Source: Chloroflexota bacterium | GTDB taxonomy: Bacteria > Chloroflexota > Limnocylindria > Limnocylindrales > CSP1-4 | Direction of reading: 5' to 3' | Assembly (NCBI GenBank): GCA_021802185.1 | Contig: JAKAAV010000050.1 | Location: 1 to 9,796, forward strand | DNA: 9,796 nucleotides | Made by a program: the position numbers and the translations under genes | In this document: positions 1 to 8,796 of the stretch, one piece after another | How the letters are laid out: every line of letters begins with the position of its first letter | How positions within the stretch are numbered: the first letter of the stretch is position 1 | Notes under the pieces: model-generated | The model's input: only the letters and a program-made list of their open reading frames with translations | What the model was told of the DNA's origin: nothing | Databases searched by the model: none

Positions 1-89
1 TCGAACGTGCCACCGAGCACGCCCCAGCCCCCGACCGTCGGATCGTCGCATGCCGCCGTCGCGGGGAACGTTCCGGGCGCTCCCGTCAC
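1..89 (-). CDS. nadD: Probable nicotinate-nucleotide adenylyltransferase, N-terminal fragment
   Basis: Only the first 29 codons are present; the gene runs off the window at base 1. The frame opens with GTG at 89-87, which overlaps the obg stop codon (TGA 88-86) as GTGA, and a purine-rich GGAGG lies about 10 nt upstream inside the obg 3' end. The translation ends in GWGVLGGTF followed by a codon beginning GA. This matches the opening strand of NadD-type nucleotidyltransferases (GGTFDPxHxGH), which make nicotinic acid adenine dinucleotide from nicotinate mononucleotide and ATP. nadD commonly follows obg, and the overlap suggests translational coupling. About 20 residues precede the motif, more than the few usual in NadD. 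The rest of the HxGH motif is outside the window, so another nucleotidyltransferase of the same superfamily (for example CoaD-like) is possible but less likely here. Confidence 0.72.
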   Translation of the reverse strand, partial: MTGAPGTFPATAACDDPTVGGWGVLGGTF

Positions 90-1381
90 GCCCAGCCTTC
101 CTCCCCCCACTCGAGCTCCCGGTCACCGACCCAGACCGTGTCGCCCGGCTGCACGCCCGCCCGCCTGAGCTCCCGCGATACCCCCATGCGCTCGAGGTCC
201 CGCTGGAAGCGCTCGGCCGATTCCTCGTTGTCGAAGTCGGTCTGCGCGACGAGACGCTCGACGCGCCGGCCGCGGACGCGGAACCCGTCCTCCTCGCGCT
301 CGACCGCGAACGTCTCGCGCGCCGAGTCGAACCGGTGCACGACGATGCCGGCCGGCTCGGGGGGCAGCACGAGCTCCTCTGCGGTCGGGAGCAGCGCGGC
401 GATGGCGGCGATCAGCTCGCGAAGTCCGCTCCCCTCCTTCGCGGAGACCGCGACGACGTCCCGTCCGTCTGCCTCGCACGCCGCCACGAACGCCGCCAGC
501 CGCTCCCGCGCCCCGGGCAGGTCGAGCTTGTTGGCGACCACGAGCCCCGGCTTGGCCAGCAGCCGCTCGTCGTGCAGCTGCAGCTCCTCGCGGACGATCG
601 CGCGGTCGCCCTGGGGGTCGCGGGCCGCCAGATCGACGACGTGCAGCAGCACCCGGGTGCGCTCGACGTGGCGCAGGAACGCGTGCCCGAGGCCCGCGCC
701 GGAGCTCGCCCCCTCGATGAGGCCCGGTACGTCCGCGATCGATGGCCGGCGCTGGTCGTCCGGATCGGCGACCGACAGGTCGAGCACGCCGAGGTTGGGC
801 TCGAGCGTCGTGAACGGGTAATCGGCGATCTTCGGGGTCGCATTGGTCAGCGCCGCCAGCAGGGTCGACTTGCCGGCGTTCGGCAGGCCGACCAGGCCGA
901 CGTCCGCGATGAGCCGGAGCTCGAACCGAAGCTGCCGCTCCTCGCCCGGCTCGCCCTTCTGCGCGTGCCGTGGCGTCCGATGCGTTGCCGTCGCGAAGTG
1001 GACGTTGCCGAGCCCTCCGCGTCCCGCCCGCGCAACCATCACCCGCTGCCCGACGGCGACCAGGTCCGCGACGAGCTCCCCGGTCTCGGCGTCGAGCACC
1101 GCCGTGCCGGGGGGCACGCCCAGCTCGAGATCCTGCCCGGCTCGCCCGTGCTTCCGGGCGCCGGCGCCTCGCCCGCCGGACTCGGCCTTGAAGTGGTGGT
1201 GGTGCCGATAGTCGGAGAGCGTGGTCTGGCCGACGTCGACGTGCAGGTAGATCGACCCTCCGCGCCCTCCGTCGCCGCCATCCGGCCCGCCTCGGGGGAC
1301 GTGCGCCTCGCGCCGGAACGACAAGGCGCCGTCTCCGCCGTCACCCGCACGGAGCCAGACCGTGGCGCGATCAAGGAACAT
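86..1381 (-). CDS. obgE: GTPase Obg (ribosome-associated GTPase)
   Basis: A 431-residue Obg/CgtA GTPase with all three domains. The glycine-rich Obg domain covers about residues 1-158 and contains repeated GGDGG-type turns. The GTPase domain has G1 GLPNAGKS (165-172), the DYPFTT switch (188-193), G3 DVPG (217-220), G4 NKLD (284-287) and G5 SAK (313-315). The C-terminal OCT domain runs from about 345 to 428. Obg proteins bind the 50S subunit and link GTP level to ribosome maturation and growth. I chose the ATG at 1381 because it opens with the family start MFLDRATVWLRAG. The frame stays open upstream, but those codons do not resemble Obg. No Shine-Dalgarno sequence precedes the ATG; instead an extended -10 lies 8 nt upstream, which fits near-leaderless expression. 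The stop overlaps the start of the probable nadD. rplU and rpmA, frequent upstream partners of obg, are absent; a LysM/M23 gene lies upstream. Confidence 0.97.
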   Translation of the reverse strand: MFLDRATVWLRAGDGGDGALSFRREAHVPRGGPDGGDGGRGGSIYLHVDVGQTTLSDYRHHHHFKAESGGRGAGARKHGRAGQDLELGVPPGTAVLDAETGELVADLVAVGQRVMVARAGRGGLGNVHFATATHRTPRHAQKGEPGEERQLRFELRLIADVGLVGLPNAGKSTLLAALTNATPKIADYPFTTLEPNLGVLDLSVADPDDQRRPSIADVPGLIEGASSGAGLGHAFLRHVERTRVLLHVVDLAARDPQGDRAIVREELQLHDERLLAKPGLVVANKLDLPGARERLAAFVAACEADGRDVVAVSAKEGSGLRELIAAIAALLPTAEELVLPPEPAGIVVHRFDSARETFAVEREEDGFRVRGRRVERLVAQTDFDNEESAERFQRDLERMGVSRELRRAGVQPGDTVWVGDRELEWGEEGWA

Positions 1382-1389
1382 GGGCGTGC

Positions 1390-1398
1390 ATGCTAGCA
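1390..1398 (-). promoter_or_regulatory. Extended -10 promoter candidate for obg
   Basis: The minus strand reads TGCTAGCAT, an extended -10 (TGn plus TAGCAT, fitting TAnnnT), with no recognisable -35 box. Its last base is 8 nt from the obg ATG, so a start point at the usual 6-7 nt would give an mRNA with a leader of 0-2 nt. This agrees with the missing ribosome-binding site. It sits in the 123-nt gap after the M23 gene, where I see nothing else convincing. Confidence 0.45.
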
Positions 1399-1504
1399 GG
1401 CGGCCGCCGGCCCCCCGGCGCTCGGCATCGACGCCCGCACGCTCCAGGCCGCGGAACTCCTCTGCGCTTGCGCCTCGCCGGCCGTGCGGCACCAGGCCCG
1501 GACG

Positions 1505-2680
1505 TCAGCGCAGGTACGCAAGCGGGTTCACTCGGTACCCGCCGTCCCAGATCGGGCCGATCCAGACGTCGAAGTGGCAGTGTGGCCCCGTCGCGTCGCC
1601 CGTCGCGCCCACCCGGCCGATCTGCTGTCCGCCGACGACCCGCTCGCCCGTCCCGACCATCACGGCCGACATGTGGTCGTAGGTCGCGTAGACGTTCCCG
1701 CCGAAGGATTCCCAGACCTGGTAGCCGCCCCCGTTGTTCCGCCACCCGGCGAAGATCACGACGCCCCCTGCCGCGGCCAGGATCGGGGTGCCCACGGGCG
1801 CGGCGATGTCGATGGCAGGGTGACCGGACCAGAAGTACTGGCTGATCGTGCCGCCGGGTACCGGCCAGCGCAGCGTCCCGGCGAACGCGCAGCCGGCGCA
1901 CGGGGCCGCCTGCGCGGTGGTGGCGGAGCCCGAAGTCGTCGACGCCGACCGGCGGCTCGCCGGCGTCGAAGTCGGGATCGGTGCGCCGCGGCCGTCCGGG
2001 ACCAGGATCTCGAGGCCGGCGGGGAGCGAATCGCTCGACACGCCGTTGTACGACCGGATGTCGGCCGCGCTCGCGTGGTACCGGGCCGCGATCTTCGCGA
2101 CGGTGTCCCCGGCGCGTGCGGTATAGAGGACGCCGTCGATGGGCGGGATCCTGAGCTTCTGGCCGACGTGGAGCTCCGACGGCGACGACAGGTGGTTCGC
2201 CCACCAGATCGTCATCAGGGAGATGCCGTAGCGGGACGCGATGCCGCTGAGCGTGTCATCCTTCCGGACCGTGTAGATCGCGAGCTCCGTGCGCCGAGCC
2301 GCGCCGGCGGCTGCATCCGTGACGGGCCGGATCAGGCTCTGGTCGATCATCGCCGTGACCCGCCCGCCCGCCCATCCCGCCGCGGCCCCGTCAGGCGAGC
2401 CGGAGGCGGCCGGCCACTGCTGGTCGTCGGGGCCGTCGATGTTGATCGACGCGATGCGCGGGTTGAACGCCACCCCGGCCCCGTCGGTGCCGCCGGTTCC
2501 GCCGTTCGCGGAGGCCGGCAGATGGCCGAGCAAACCGGTCAGGGCGACCAGCGAGACGACGCCGGCGGTGACAGCCAGGCGTGCAGCGGCCGCGGGGACG
2601 GTCCATCCGGGGATCGGGCGAAGAATGCGGGACCTGTGACGCGCGTCTGTGGGACGCGCAGCATGGCTCGCGTGCGGCAA
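1505..2680 (-). CDS. LysM domain-containing M23 family metallopeptidase
   Basis: A 391-residue membrane-anchored or secreted protein with a basic N-terminus, one hydrophobic segment (about residues 30-55), two LysM domains (about 136-179 and 186-228), a Ser/Thr/Pro-rich linker and a C-terminal peptidase M23 domain (about 268-388). The zinc-site signature is complete: HPAID gives H287 and D291, and GPHCHF gives H367 and H369. H336 in YDHMS matches the second family histidine. M23 enzymes cut peptide bridges in peptidoglycan, and LysM domains bind its glycan strands, so the role is probably wall remodelling or division outside the membrane. The first catalytic motif is intact, unlike the degenerate EnvC/NlpD type. 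The start is TTG at 2680: AGGAG (2687-2691) lies 6 nt upstream, and no ATG precedes the membrane segment. The pair C261/C264 just before the catalytic domain could form a disulphide. The exact bond cut is unknown. Confidence 0.9.
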   Translation of the reverse strand: MPHASHAARPTDARHRSRILRPIPGWTVPAAAARLAVTAGVVSLVALTGLLGHLPASANGGTGGTDGAGVAFNPRIASINIDGPDDQQWPAASGSPDGAAAGWAGGRVTAMIDQSLIRPVTDAAAGAARRTELAIYTVRKDDTLSGIASRYGISLMTIWWANHLSSPSELHVGQKLRIPPIDGVLYTARAGDTVAKIAARYHASAADIRSYNGVSSDSLPAGLEILVPDGRGAPIPTSTPASRRSASTTSGSATTAQAAPCAGCAFAGTLRWPVPGGTISQYFWSGHPAIDIAAPVGTPILAAAGGVVIFAGWRNNGGGYQVWESFGGNVYATYDHMSAVMVGTGERVVGGQQIGRVGATGDATGPHCHFDVWIGPIWDGGYRVNPLAYLR

Positions 2681-2686
2681 TACGCT

Positions 2687-2691
2687 CTCCT
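2687..2691 (-). promoter_or_regulatory. Ribosome-binding site deciding the TTG start of the M23 gene
   Basis: AGGAG on the minus strand, 6 nt before TTG. It supports this rare start codon over any downstream codon, because later starts would remove the membrane segment. Confidence 0.7.
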
Positions 2692-2837
2692 GCGCAGGCG
2701 GGCGGATCGCGTCGCGGGGGTTCGCGCAGATGAGGCCAGCGACCGCCCAGGGCGCCTATGAGGTTGCGTCCCATGGTGGATGCGACCGCCGCAAGGAGAC
2801 TCCCGGGTCTCGCGTGCGGGGCCGACGGGTTTCAGGG

Positions 2838-2867
2838 ACCTTACACCGGCCGCGCGACGTACGTCAA
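2838..2867 (-). promoter_or_regulatory. Sigma70-type promoter of the LysM/M23 gene
   Basis: TTGACG (2867-2862), an 18-nt spacer and TAAGGT (2843-2838) on the minus strand. Transcription would begin near 2833-2831, giving a leader of about 150 nt before the TTG start. The -35 box is embedded in a 10-bp palindrome, and a tandem repeat lies just upstream. The promoter shows that the peptidase can be expressed separately from rho. Confidence 0.6.
2856..2865. promoter_or_regulatory. Palindrome over the -35 box, candidate operator
   Basis: GACGTACGTC is a perfect 10-bp palindrome that overlaps the TTGACG -35 box. A protein bound here would compete with RNA polymerase. Ten bases is short, so this could be chance. 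Confidence 0.3.
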
Positions 2868-2880
2868 ACCGAGGACGCCC

Positions 2881-2915
2881 GCGGGTACGCGAGTAGCGGG
2901 TACGCGAGTAGCGGG
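2881..2915. repeat. Tandem 15-bp direct repeat (2.3 copies)
   Basis: The plus-strand unit GCGGGTACGCGAGTA occurs exactly at 2881-2895 and 2896-2910 and restarts as GCGGG at 2911-2915. It lies between the rho stop and the M23 promoter, its near edge 13 bp upstream of the -35 box. It is noncoding on the minus strand. It could be an activator site or a simple slippage duplication. Confidence 0.85.
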
Positions 2916-2971
2916 GACCGACGGCCGGGGGCTGCGGCGCCGGGGCCGTTTCCAGGCTGCGCGCCGAACGG

Positions 2972-4225
2972 TTACTGGTCGAGGCTCTTCGTGAGCGTGG
3001 CCAGGAACTGCGCGTTGCTCTCGGTCTTCGCGAGCCGGTTGAGCAGCAGCTCGATCCCCTCGTTCGTGCCGACGGCCGACAGCATCCGGCGCATCGTCCA
3101 CACCATCCGGAGCGTCCCCTCCTCGAGGAGCAGCTCCTCGCGGCGGGTGCCGGAGCGCTGGACGTCGATGGCGGGGAAGATCCGCTTCTCCGCGAGCTTG
3201 CGGTCGAGGATGAGCTCGGAGTTGCCCGTCCCCTTGAACTCCTCGTAGATCACGTCGTCCATCCGCGACCCGGTGTCGACCAGGCACGTGCCGATGATCG
3301 TGAGCGACCCGCCCTCCTCGAGCTTGCGCGCCGCCCCGAAGAAGCGCTTGGGCGGGTACAGCGCGATCGGGTCGATGCCGCCGGAGAGCGTACGGCCGGA
3401 GGGCGGCAGCGCGAGGTTGTACGCGCGCGCGAGCCGCGTGATCGAGTCGAGCAGGACCACCACGTCCCTGCCCGTCTCGACCTGGCGCTTGGCGATCTCG
3501 AGCGCCATCTCCGCGACGTGCGTGTGGTTCTCGGTCGGCTCGTCGAAGGTCGAGCTGATGACCTCGCCCTTCACGGACCGCCGCATGTCCGTGACCTCCT
3601 CGGGCCGCTCGCCGATGAGCGCGACCATGAGGAGGATCTCCGGGTAGTTGGCGGTGATGCCATTCGCGATCTGCTTGAGCAGGACCGTCTTGCCGGCCTT
3701 CGGCGGGCTCACGATCAGCGCCCGCTGGCCCTTGCCGAGCGGGTTGACGAGGTTGATGAGCCGCTGGCTCAGGTTCTTCGGGTCGGTCTCGAGGTTGATC
3801 AGCTCGATCGGGTGGATCGGCGTCAGGGCGTCGAAGTGGGGCCGACGACGGGCGGTCTCGGGGTCGACGCCGTTGACCGACTCCACGCGCAGCAGCCCGG
3901 AGTACTTCTCGCCGTCCTTCGGCGAGCGGGTCACGCCGCCGACGCGGTCGCCCGTGCGCAGCCCGAACTTCCGCACCTGCGTCGAGCTCACGTAGATGTC
4001 GTCCTGGCTCGGCATCAGGCCGTGGCGCCGCAGGAACCCGTACCCCTCGTCGACGATGTCGAGGATGCCGGTCGCGTAGGACTGGCCGCCGCGCTCGACC
4101 TGCCGCTGCAGGATCCGCTCGACGAGCTCGTCACGGCGCATGCCGCTCGCGTCGCCGAGGTCCAGATCGCCGCCGATCTCGACCAGCTCGCGCAGGTTCT
4201 TGGTCTTGAGTTCGTTGATGTTCAT
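2972..4225 (-). CDS. rho: Transcription termination factor Rho
   Basis: A 417-residue hexameric RNA-dependent ATPase/helicase that ends transcription, close to the 419 residues of E. coli Rho. The Rho N-terminal helical domain spans about residues 3-45. The cold-shock-like primary RNA-binding domain spans about 48-120 and includes GYGFLR. Walker A is PPKAGKT (174-180), the catalytic glutamate lies in GERPEE (205-210) and Walker B is VVVLLDS (255-261). The Q-loop is LSGGID (280-285), the R-loop is KGTGNSEL (331-338) and the arginine finger is in SGTRREE (358-364). No long N-terminal insertion is present. I chose the ATG at 4225 because MNINELKTKNLREL matches the family start. A GTG 36 nt upstream would add only low-complexity residues. 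There is no clear Shine-Dalgarno sequence, and the start sits just after a C-rich leader. Position 205 is Gly where E. coli has Asp210. rpmE, often next to rho, is absent downstream. Confidence 0.98.
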   Translation of the reverse strand: MNINELKTKNLRELVEIGGDLDLGDASGMRRDELVERILQRQVERGGQSYATGILDIVDEGYGFLRRHGLMPSQDDIYVSSTQVRKFGLRTGDRVGGVTRSPKDGEKYSGLLRVESVNGVDPETARRRPHFDALTPIHPIELINLETDPKNLSQRLINLVNPLGKGQRALIVSPPKAGKTVLLKQIANGITANYPEILLMVALIGERPEEVTDMRRSVKGEVISSTFDEPTENHTHVAEMALEIAKRQVETGRDVVVLLDSITRLARAYNLALPPSGRTLSGGIDPIALYPPKRFFGAARKLEEGGSLTIIGTCLVDTGSRMDDVIYEEFKGTGNSELILDRKLAEKRIFPAIDVQRSGTRREELLLEEGTLRMVWTMRRMLSAVGTNEGIELLLNRLAKTESNAQFLATLTKSLDQ

Positions 4226-4390
4226 CGGGTATCCGGTGGTGGGGGGATGGGTGGGCGGCACGACGCCGGGGATACGCGGGTGGCTGCGGTCGAGTGCACG
4301 AATGCCAGGACGGCGACGTTCCTCCGCGCCGGGCGTGGGAAAGGCAATGCCGATGCGGCGGCCCGGCGGCGATCAGGAGGGAACGAGTGC
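4226..4390 (-). promoter_or_regulatory. Structured, C-rich 5' leader of rho
   Basis: About 165 nt lie between the predicted start point and the rho ATG. The first half can form an 8-bp stem (CGCCGGGC at 4368-4361 with GCCCGGCG at 4334-4327) whose loop holds a nested GCCG-CAT-CGGC hairpin (4359-4349). The last 35 nt (4260-4226) contain 21 C and 5 G on the transcript strand, resembling an unstructured rut-type Rho-binding region. E. coli rho is autoregulated through its leader, so similar feedback is plausible here. No uridine-rich intrinsic terminator is visible. Confidence 0.45.
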
Positions 4391-4396
4391 GCCGCG

Positions 4397-4424
4397 ATCA
4401 TACCACGGGCCATCCGCCGGTCAA
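4397..4424 (-). promoter_or_regulatory. Sigma70-type promoter of rho
   Basis: TTGACC (4424-4419), a 16-nt spacer and TATGAT (4402-4397) preceded by TGG, an extended -10. This is the best consensus match I saw in the window. Initiation is expected near 4390-4388. The rest of the gap after the EamA gene (4425-4539) is GC-rich and holds nothing else I can identify. Confidence 0.75.
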
Positions 4425-4539
4425 TTCCAGTCCGGCGCACCCTGTGGACGGCCAGCGCCCCGCAACGGACGCCCCCGGCCTGCACCGTCGCACCGGCGCC
4501 GGCGCGGGCTGTGGCGCCTGGGCGCTCGCCGCGTCGCCG

Positions 4540-5496
4540 TCAGTCGGCGACGACGAGCGGCTCGTCCGGGATCGGGGGCAGACGCCCGTGGCCGAGCGAC
4601 GCGCCCGCGGACGCGACGACGACCATGCCGATCGCGGCGAACTCGGGAATCGCGAGCCCCTGGCCGAGGAACGCCAGCCCGATGACCGCCGCCCACGCCG
4701 GGTCCAGGCTCGTCAGCACTCCGAACACGCCGGGCGGTAGCCGGCGCATGGCGGCGAGCTCCAGGGTGTACGGGATCACGCTGCTGAACAGCGCGACGAG
4801 CAGGCCGGCCCCGAGCACCCACGGATCGAGCAGCCAGCGGCCGCCGGTGACGACGGCGGGGACTGCGGTCAGCACCGCACCGGTGAGCATCGCGACACCG
4901 AGGCCGCGGCCGTCGGGCCATGCGCGCGTGAGCCGCGTCCCGACGAGGATGTACAGCGCCCAGAACGCGCCCGCGCCGAGCGCGAACACGACGCCGAGCA
5001 CGTCGTTCGCGCCGACGCGCCCGCCCGCGAGGGTGATGATGCCGCCGGCGGCGAGCGCGACCCACACGAGGTCGAGCCGGCGGCGCGAACCCGCGACCGC
5101 GACCGCGAGCGGGCCCCAGAACTCGAACGTCACCGCGGCGGCGAGAGGGATCCGGCCGATCGCCACGTAGAACGTCCCGTTCAGCCCGGCCAGGACGAAC
5201 CCGAACAGGATCGCCGTACGCCAGGCGCGCACGTCGGAGCGCCAGACCGGCCGGACGACGGCGAGCATCACTGCGCCGAGCGCCAGGCGCAGCCAGAGCG
5301 TCACGAGCGGCCCGGCCCTGTCGATGACGCGGACGGCCAACCCGGCGCCGCTCTGCACGGACAGCGTCGACAGGACGATGAGCAACGGCGCCGGGACCGG
5401 AGCCGCGCGTGCGCGGCCGGTCAGGTCGGGGTCGCCGCGATGACGATCGTGATCCGAAGCGGGGCCGGCATCGACGCCGCGCGCCGATGCCGGCAC
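4540..5496 (-). CDS. EamA/DMT-superfamily transporter (RhtA-like exporter)
   Basis: A 318-residue integral membrane protein with about ten hydrophobic spans in two halves, the usual layout of two EamA domains in drug/metabolite transporters. The first span begins near residue 36, and FEFWGPLAVAV (about 124-134) and the second-half TSLDPAWAAVIG segment are typical of RhtA-like amino acid or metabolite exporters. The substrate cannot be read from sequence. The start is uncertain: GTG at 5496 is the only usual start codon between the in-frame stop of the transaldolase gene and the first span, but it has no Shine-Dalgarno sequence. The first 35 residues are hydrophilic and unlike the family, so initiation may be downstream, for example at TTG codon 38 or a non-standard codon. 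The gene begins 24 nt after the transaldolase stop, so the two are probably co-transcribed. A separate promoter follows it for rho. Confidence 0.85.
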   Translation of the reverse strand: MPASARGVDAGPASDHDRHRGDPDLTGRARAAPVPAPLLIVLSTLSVQSGAGLAVRVIDRAGPLVTLWLRLALGAVMLAVVRPVWRSDVRAWRTAILFGFVLAGLNGTFYVAIGRIPLAAAVTFEFWGPLAVAVAGSRRRLDLVWVALAAGGIITLAGGRVGANDVLGVVFALGAGAFWALYILVGTRLTRAWPDGRGLGVAMLTGAVLTAVPAVVTGGRWLLDPWVLGAGLLVALFSSVIPYTLELAAMRRLPPGVFGVLTSLDPAWAAVIGLAFLGQGLAIPEFAAIGMVVVASAGASLGHGRLPPIPDEPLVVAD

Positions 5497-5520
5497 GACG
5501 TCAGCAGCGCGTGACGGGTG

Positions 5521-6219
5521 TCACCGGGCGGCACTCGGGGCGCCGGCCGCGGTCCCGGCCTTCGCCTCGAGCGCCTTGCGCGCCTTGTCCCAGTCGGCCC
5601 GGAACTGCGAGATGCCCTTGTCCGTGAGCGGGTGGTGGACCATCTGCTGGAACACGTTGAACGGCAACGTCGCGATGTGCGAGCCGGCCAGGGCAGCCTG
5701 CGTGACGTGCAGCGGGTTGCGGATCGATGCCGCGAGGACCTCGGAGTCGAGCTCGTGGATCTCGACGATCGAGACGAGGTCGCGGATGACGATCATCCCG
5801 TCCTGGTTGATGTCGTCGAGCCGGCCGACGAACGGCGAGAGCAGGTTCGCACCGGCCTTGGCGGCGAGCAGGCCCTGGTTCGCGGTGAAGATCAGGGTGC
5901 AGTTCGTCTTGATGCCCTCGGCGCGGAAGCGGGCCAGCGCCTCCAGTCCCTCCTCGCTCATCGGGACCTTGACGTAGATATTGTCGGCGATCTTCGCGAA
6001 GTGGCGCCCCTCGCGGAGCATGCCCTCGACGTCCTCGGCGACGACCTCGGCGCTGACCGGGCCGGACGTGATCCCGCAGATCTCCCGCAGGACCTCGTCG
6101 TACGTCATGCCGCTCGTCTTGGCGAACAGGGAGGGGTTGGTGGTGACGCCGTCGAGGACGCCCCAGCTCTCGATCGTGCGGATCTCGTCGATGTCCGCGG
6201 TGTCGATGAACAGCTTCAT
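5521..6219 (-). CDS. tal: Transaldolase, short type (fructose-6-phosphate aldolase-like family)
   Basis: A 232-residue cytosolic class I aldolase-fold enzyme of the short TalC/FSA family. Signatures are MKLFIDTAD at the start, GVTTNPSL (24-31), the Schiff-base lysine K84 in YVKVP, NCTLIFT (106-112) and SPFVGRLDD (128-136). Short-type transaldolases move a dihydroxyacetone unit between sedoheptulose 7-phosphate and glyceraldehyde 3-phosphate in the pentose phosphate pathway. F130 occupies the position that is Tyr131 in E. coli fructose-6-phosphate aldolase and Phe in transaldolases, which favours transaldolase activity. The start ATG at 6219 has AAGGAG 4 nt upstream and matches the family N-terminus. 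The last 15 or so residues form an Ala-rich tail. It lies 55 nt after pyrG and 24 nt before the EamA gene; pyrG-tal-rho is a recurring neighbourhood. Confidence 0.95.
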   Translation of the reverse strand: MKLFIDTADIDEIRTIESWGVLDGVTTNPSLFAKTSGMTYDEVLREICGITSGPVSAEVVAEDVEGMLREGRHFAKIADNIYVKVPMSEEGLEALARFRAEGIKTNCTLIFTANQGLLAAKAGANLLSPFVGRLDDINQDGMIVIRDLVSIVEIHELDSEVLAASIRNPLHVTQAALAGSHIATLPFNVFQQMVHHPLTDKGISQFRADWDKARKALEAKAGTAAGAPSAAR

Positions 6220-6251
6220 GGAACTCCTTCCGGCGGTCCGCAGACTCGCCT

Positions 6252-6269
6252 CGCGCGCAGCCGCGCGCG
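6252..6269 (-). other. Stem-loop between pyrG and transaldolase
   Basis: CGCGCGC-GGCT-GCGCGCG is a perfect 7-bp GC stem with a 4-nt loop, just after the pyrG stop. No T-tract follows, so it is not a standard intrinsic terminator. It may act in RNA stability or partial attenuation between the two genes. Alternating CG makes self-complementarity easy by chance. Confidence 0.5.
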
Positions 6270-6274
6270 TGCCC

Positions 6275-8786
<2,512 letters not shown>

Positions 8787-8796
8787 GGTCGCGGTG

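Noticed and set aside
1371..1391. Six-codon ORF starting at ATG 1391 that overlaps the obg start
   Set aside because: Its ATG lies within the proposed -10 element, so it would be upstream of the likely transcript start, and it has no ribosome-binding site.
50..1396. Long plus-strand open frame antisense to obg
   Set aside because: The minus strand encodes a complete Obg with all G motifs; the plus frame is a composition artefact.
1484..2761. Plus-strand open frame antisense to the LysM/M23 gene
   Set aside because: The product is low-complexity Arg/Gly/Asp-rich sequence with no domain, opposite a complete LysM/M23 protein.
2946..2971. CCGTT/AACGG inverted repeat just after the rho stop as a terminator
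   Set aside because: The stem is only 5 bp with a 16-nt loop and no T-tract follows.
3518..5170. Long plus-strand open frame (550 codons) antisense to rho and the EamA gene
   Set aside because: It has no family resemblance, is rich in Arg, Asp, Pro and Ala, and lies opposite two well-supported genes. GC-rich third positions suppress stop codons on the other strand.
4540..5496. EamA gene as a threonine/homoserine exporter (rhtA)
   Set aside because: Resemblance is at the superfamily level only; no sequence feature fixes the substrate, so no gene symbol is given.
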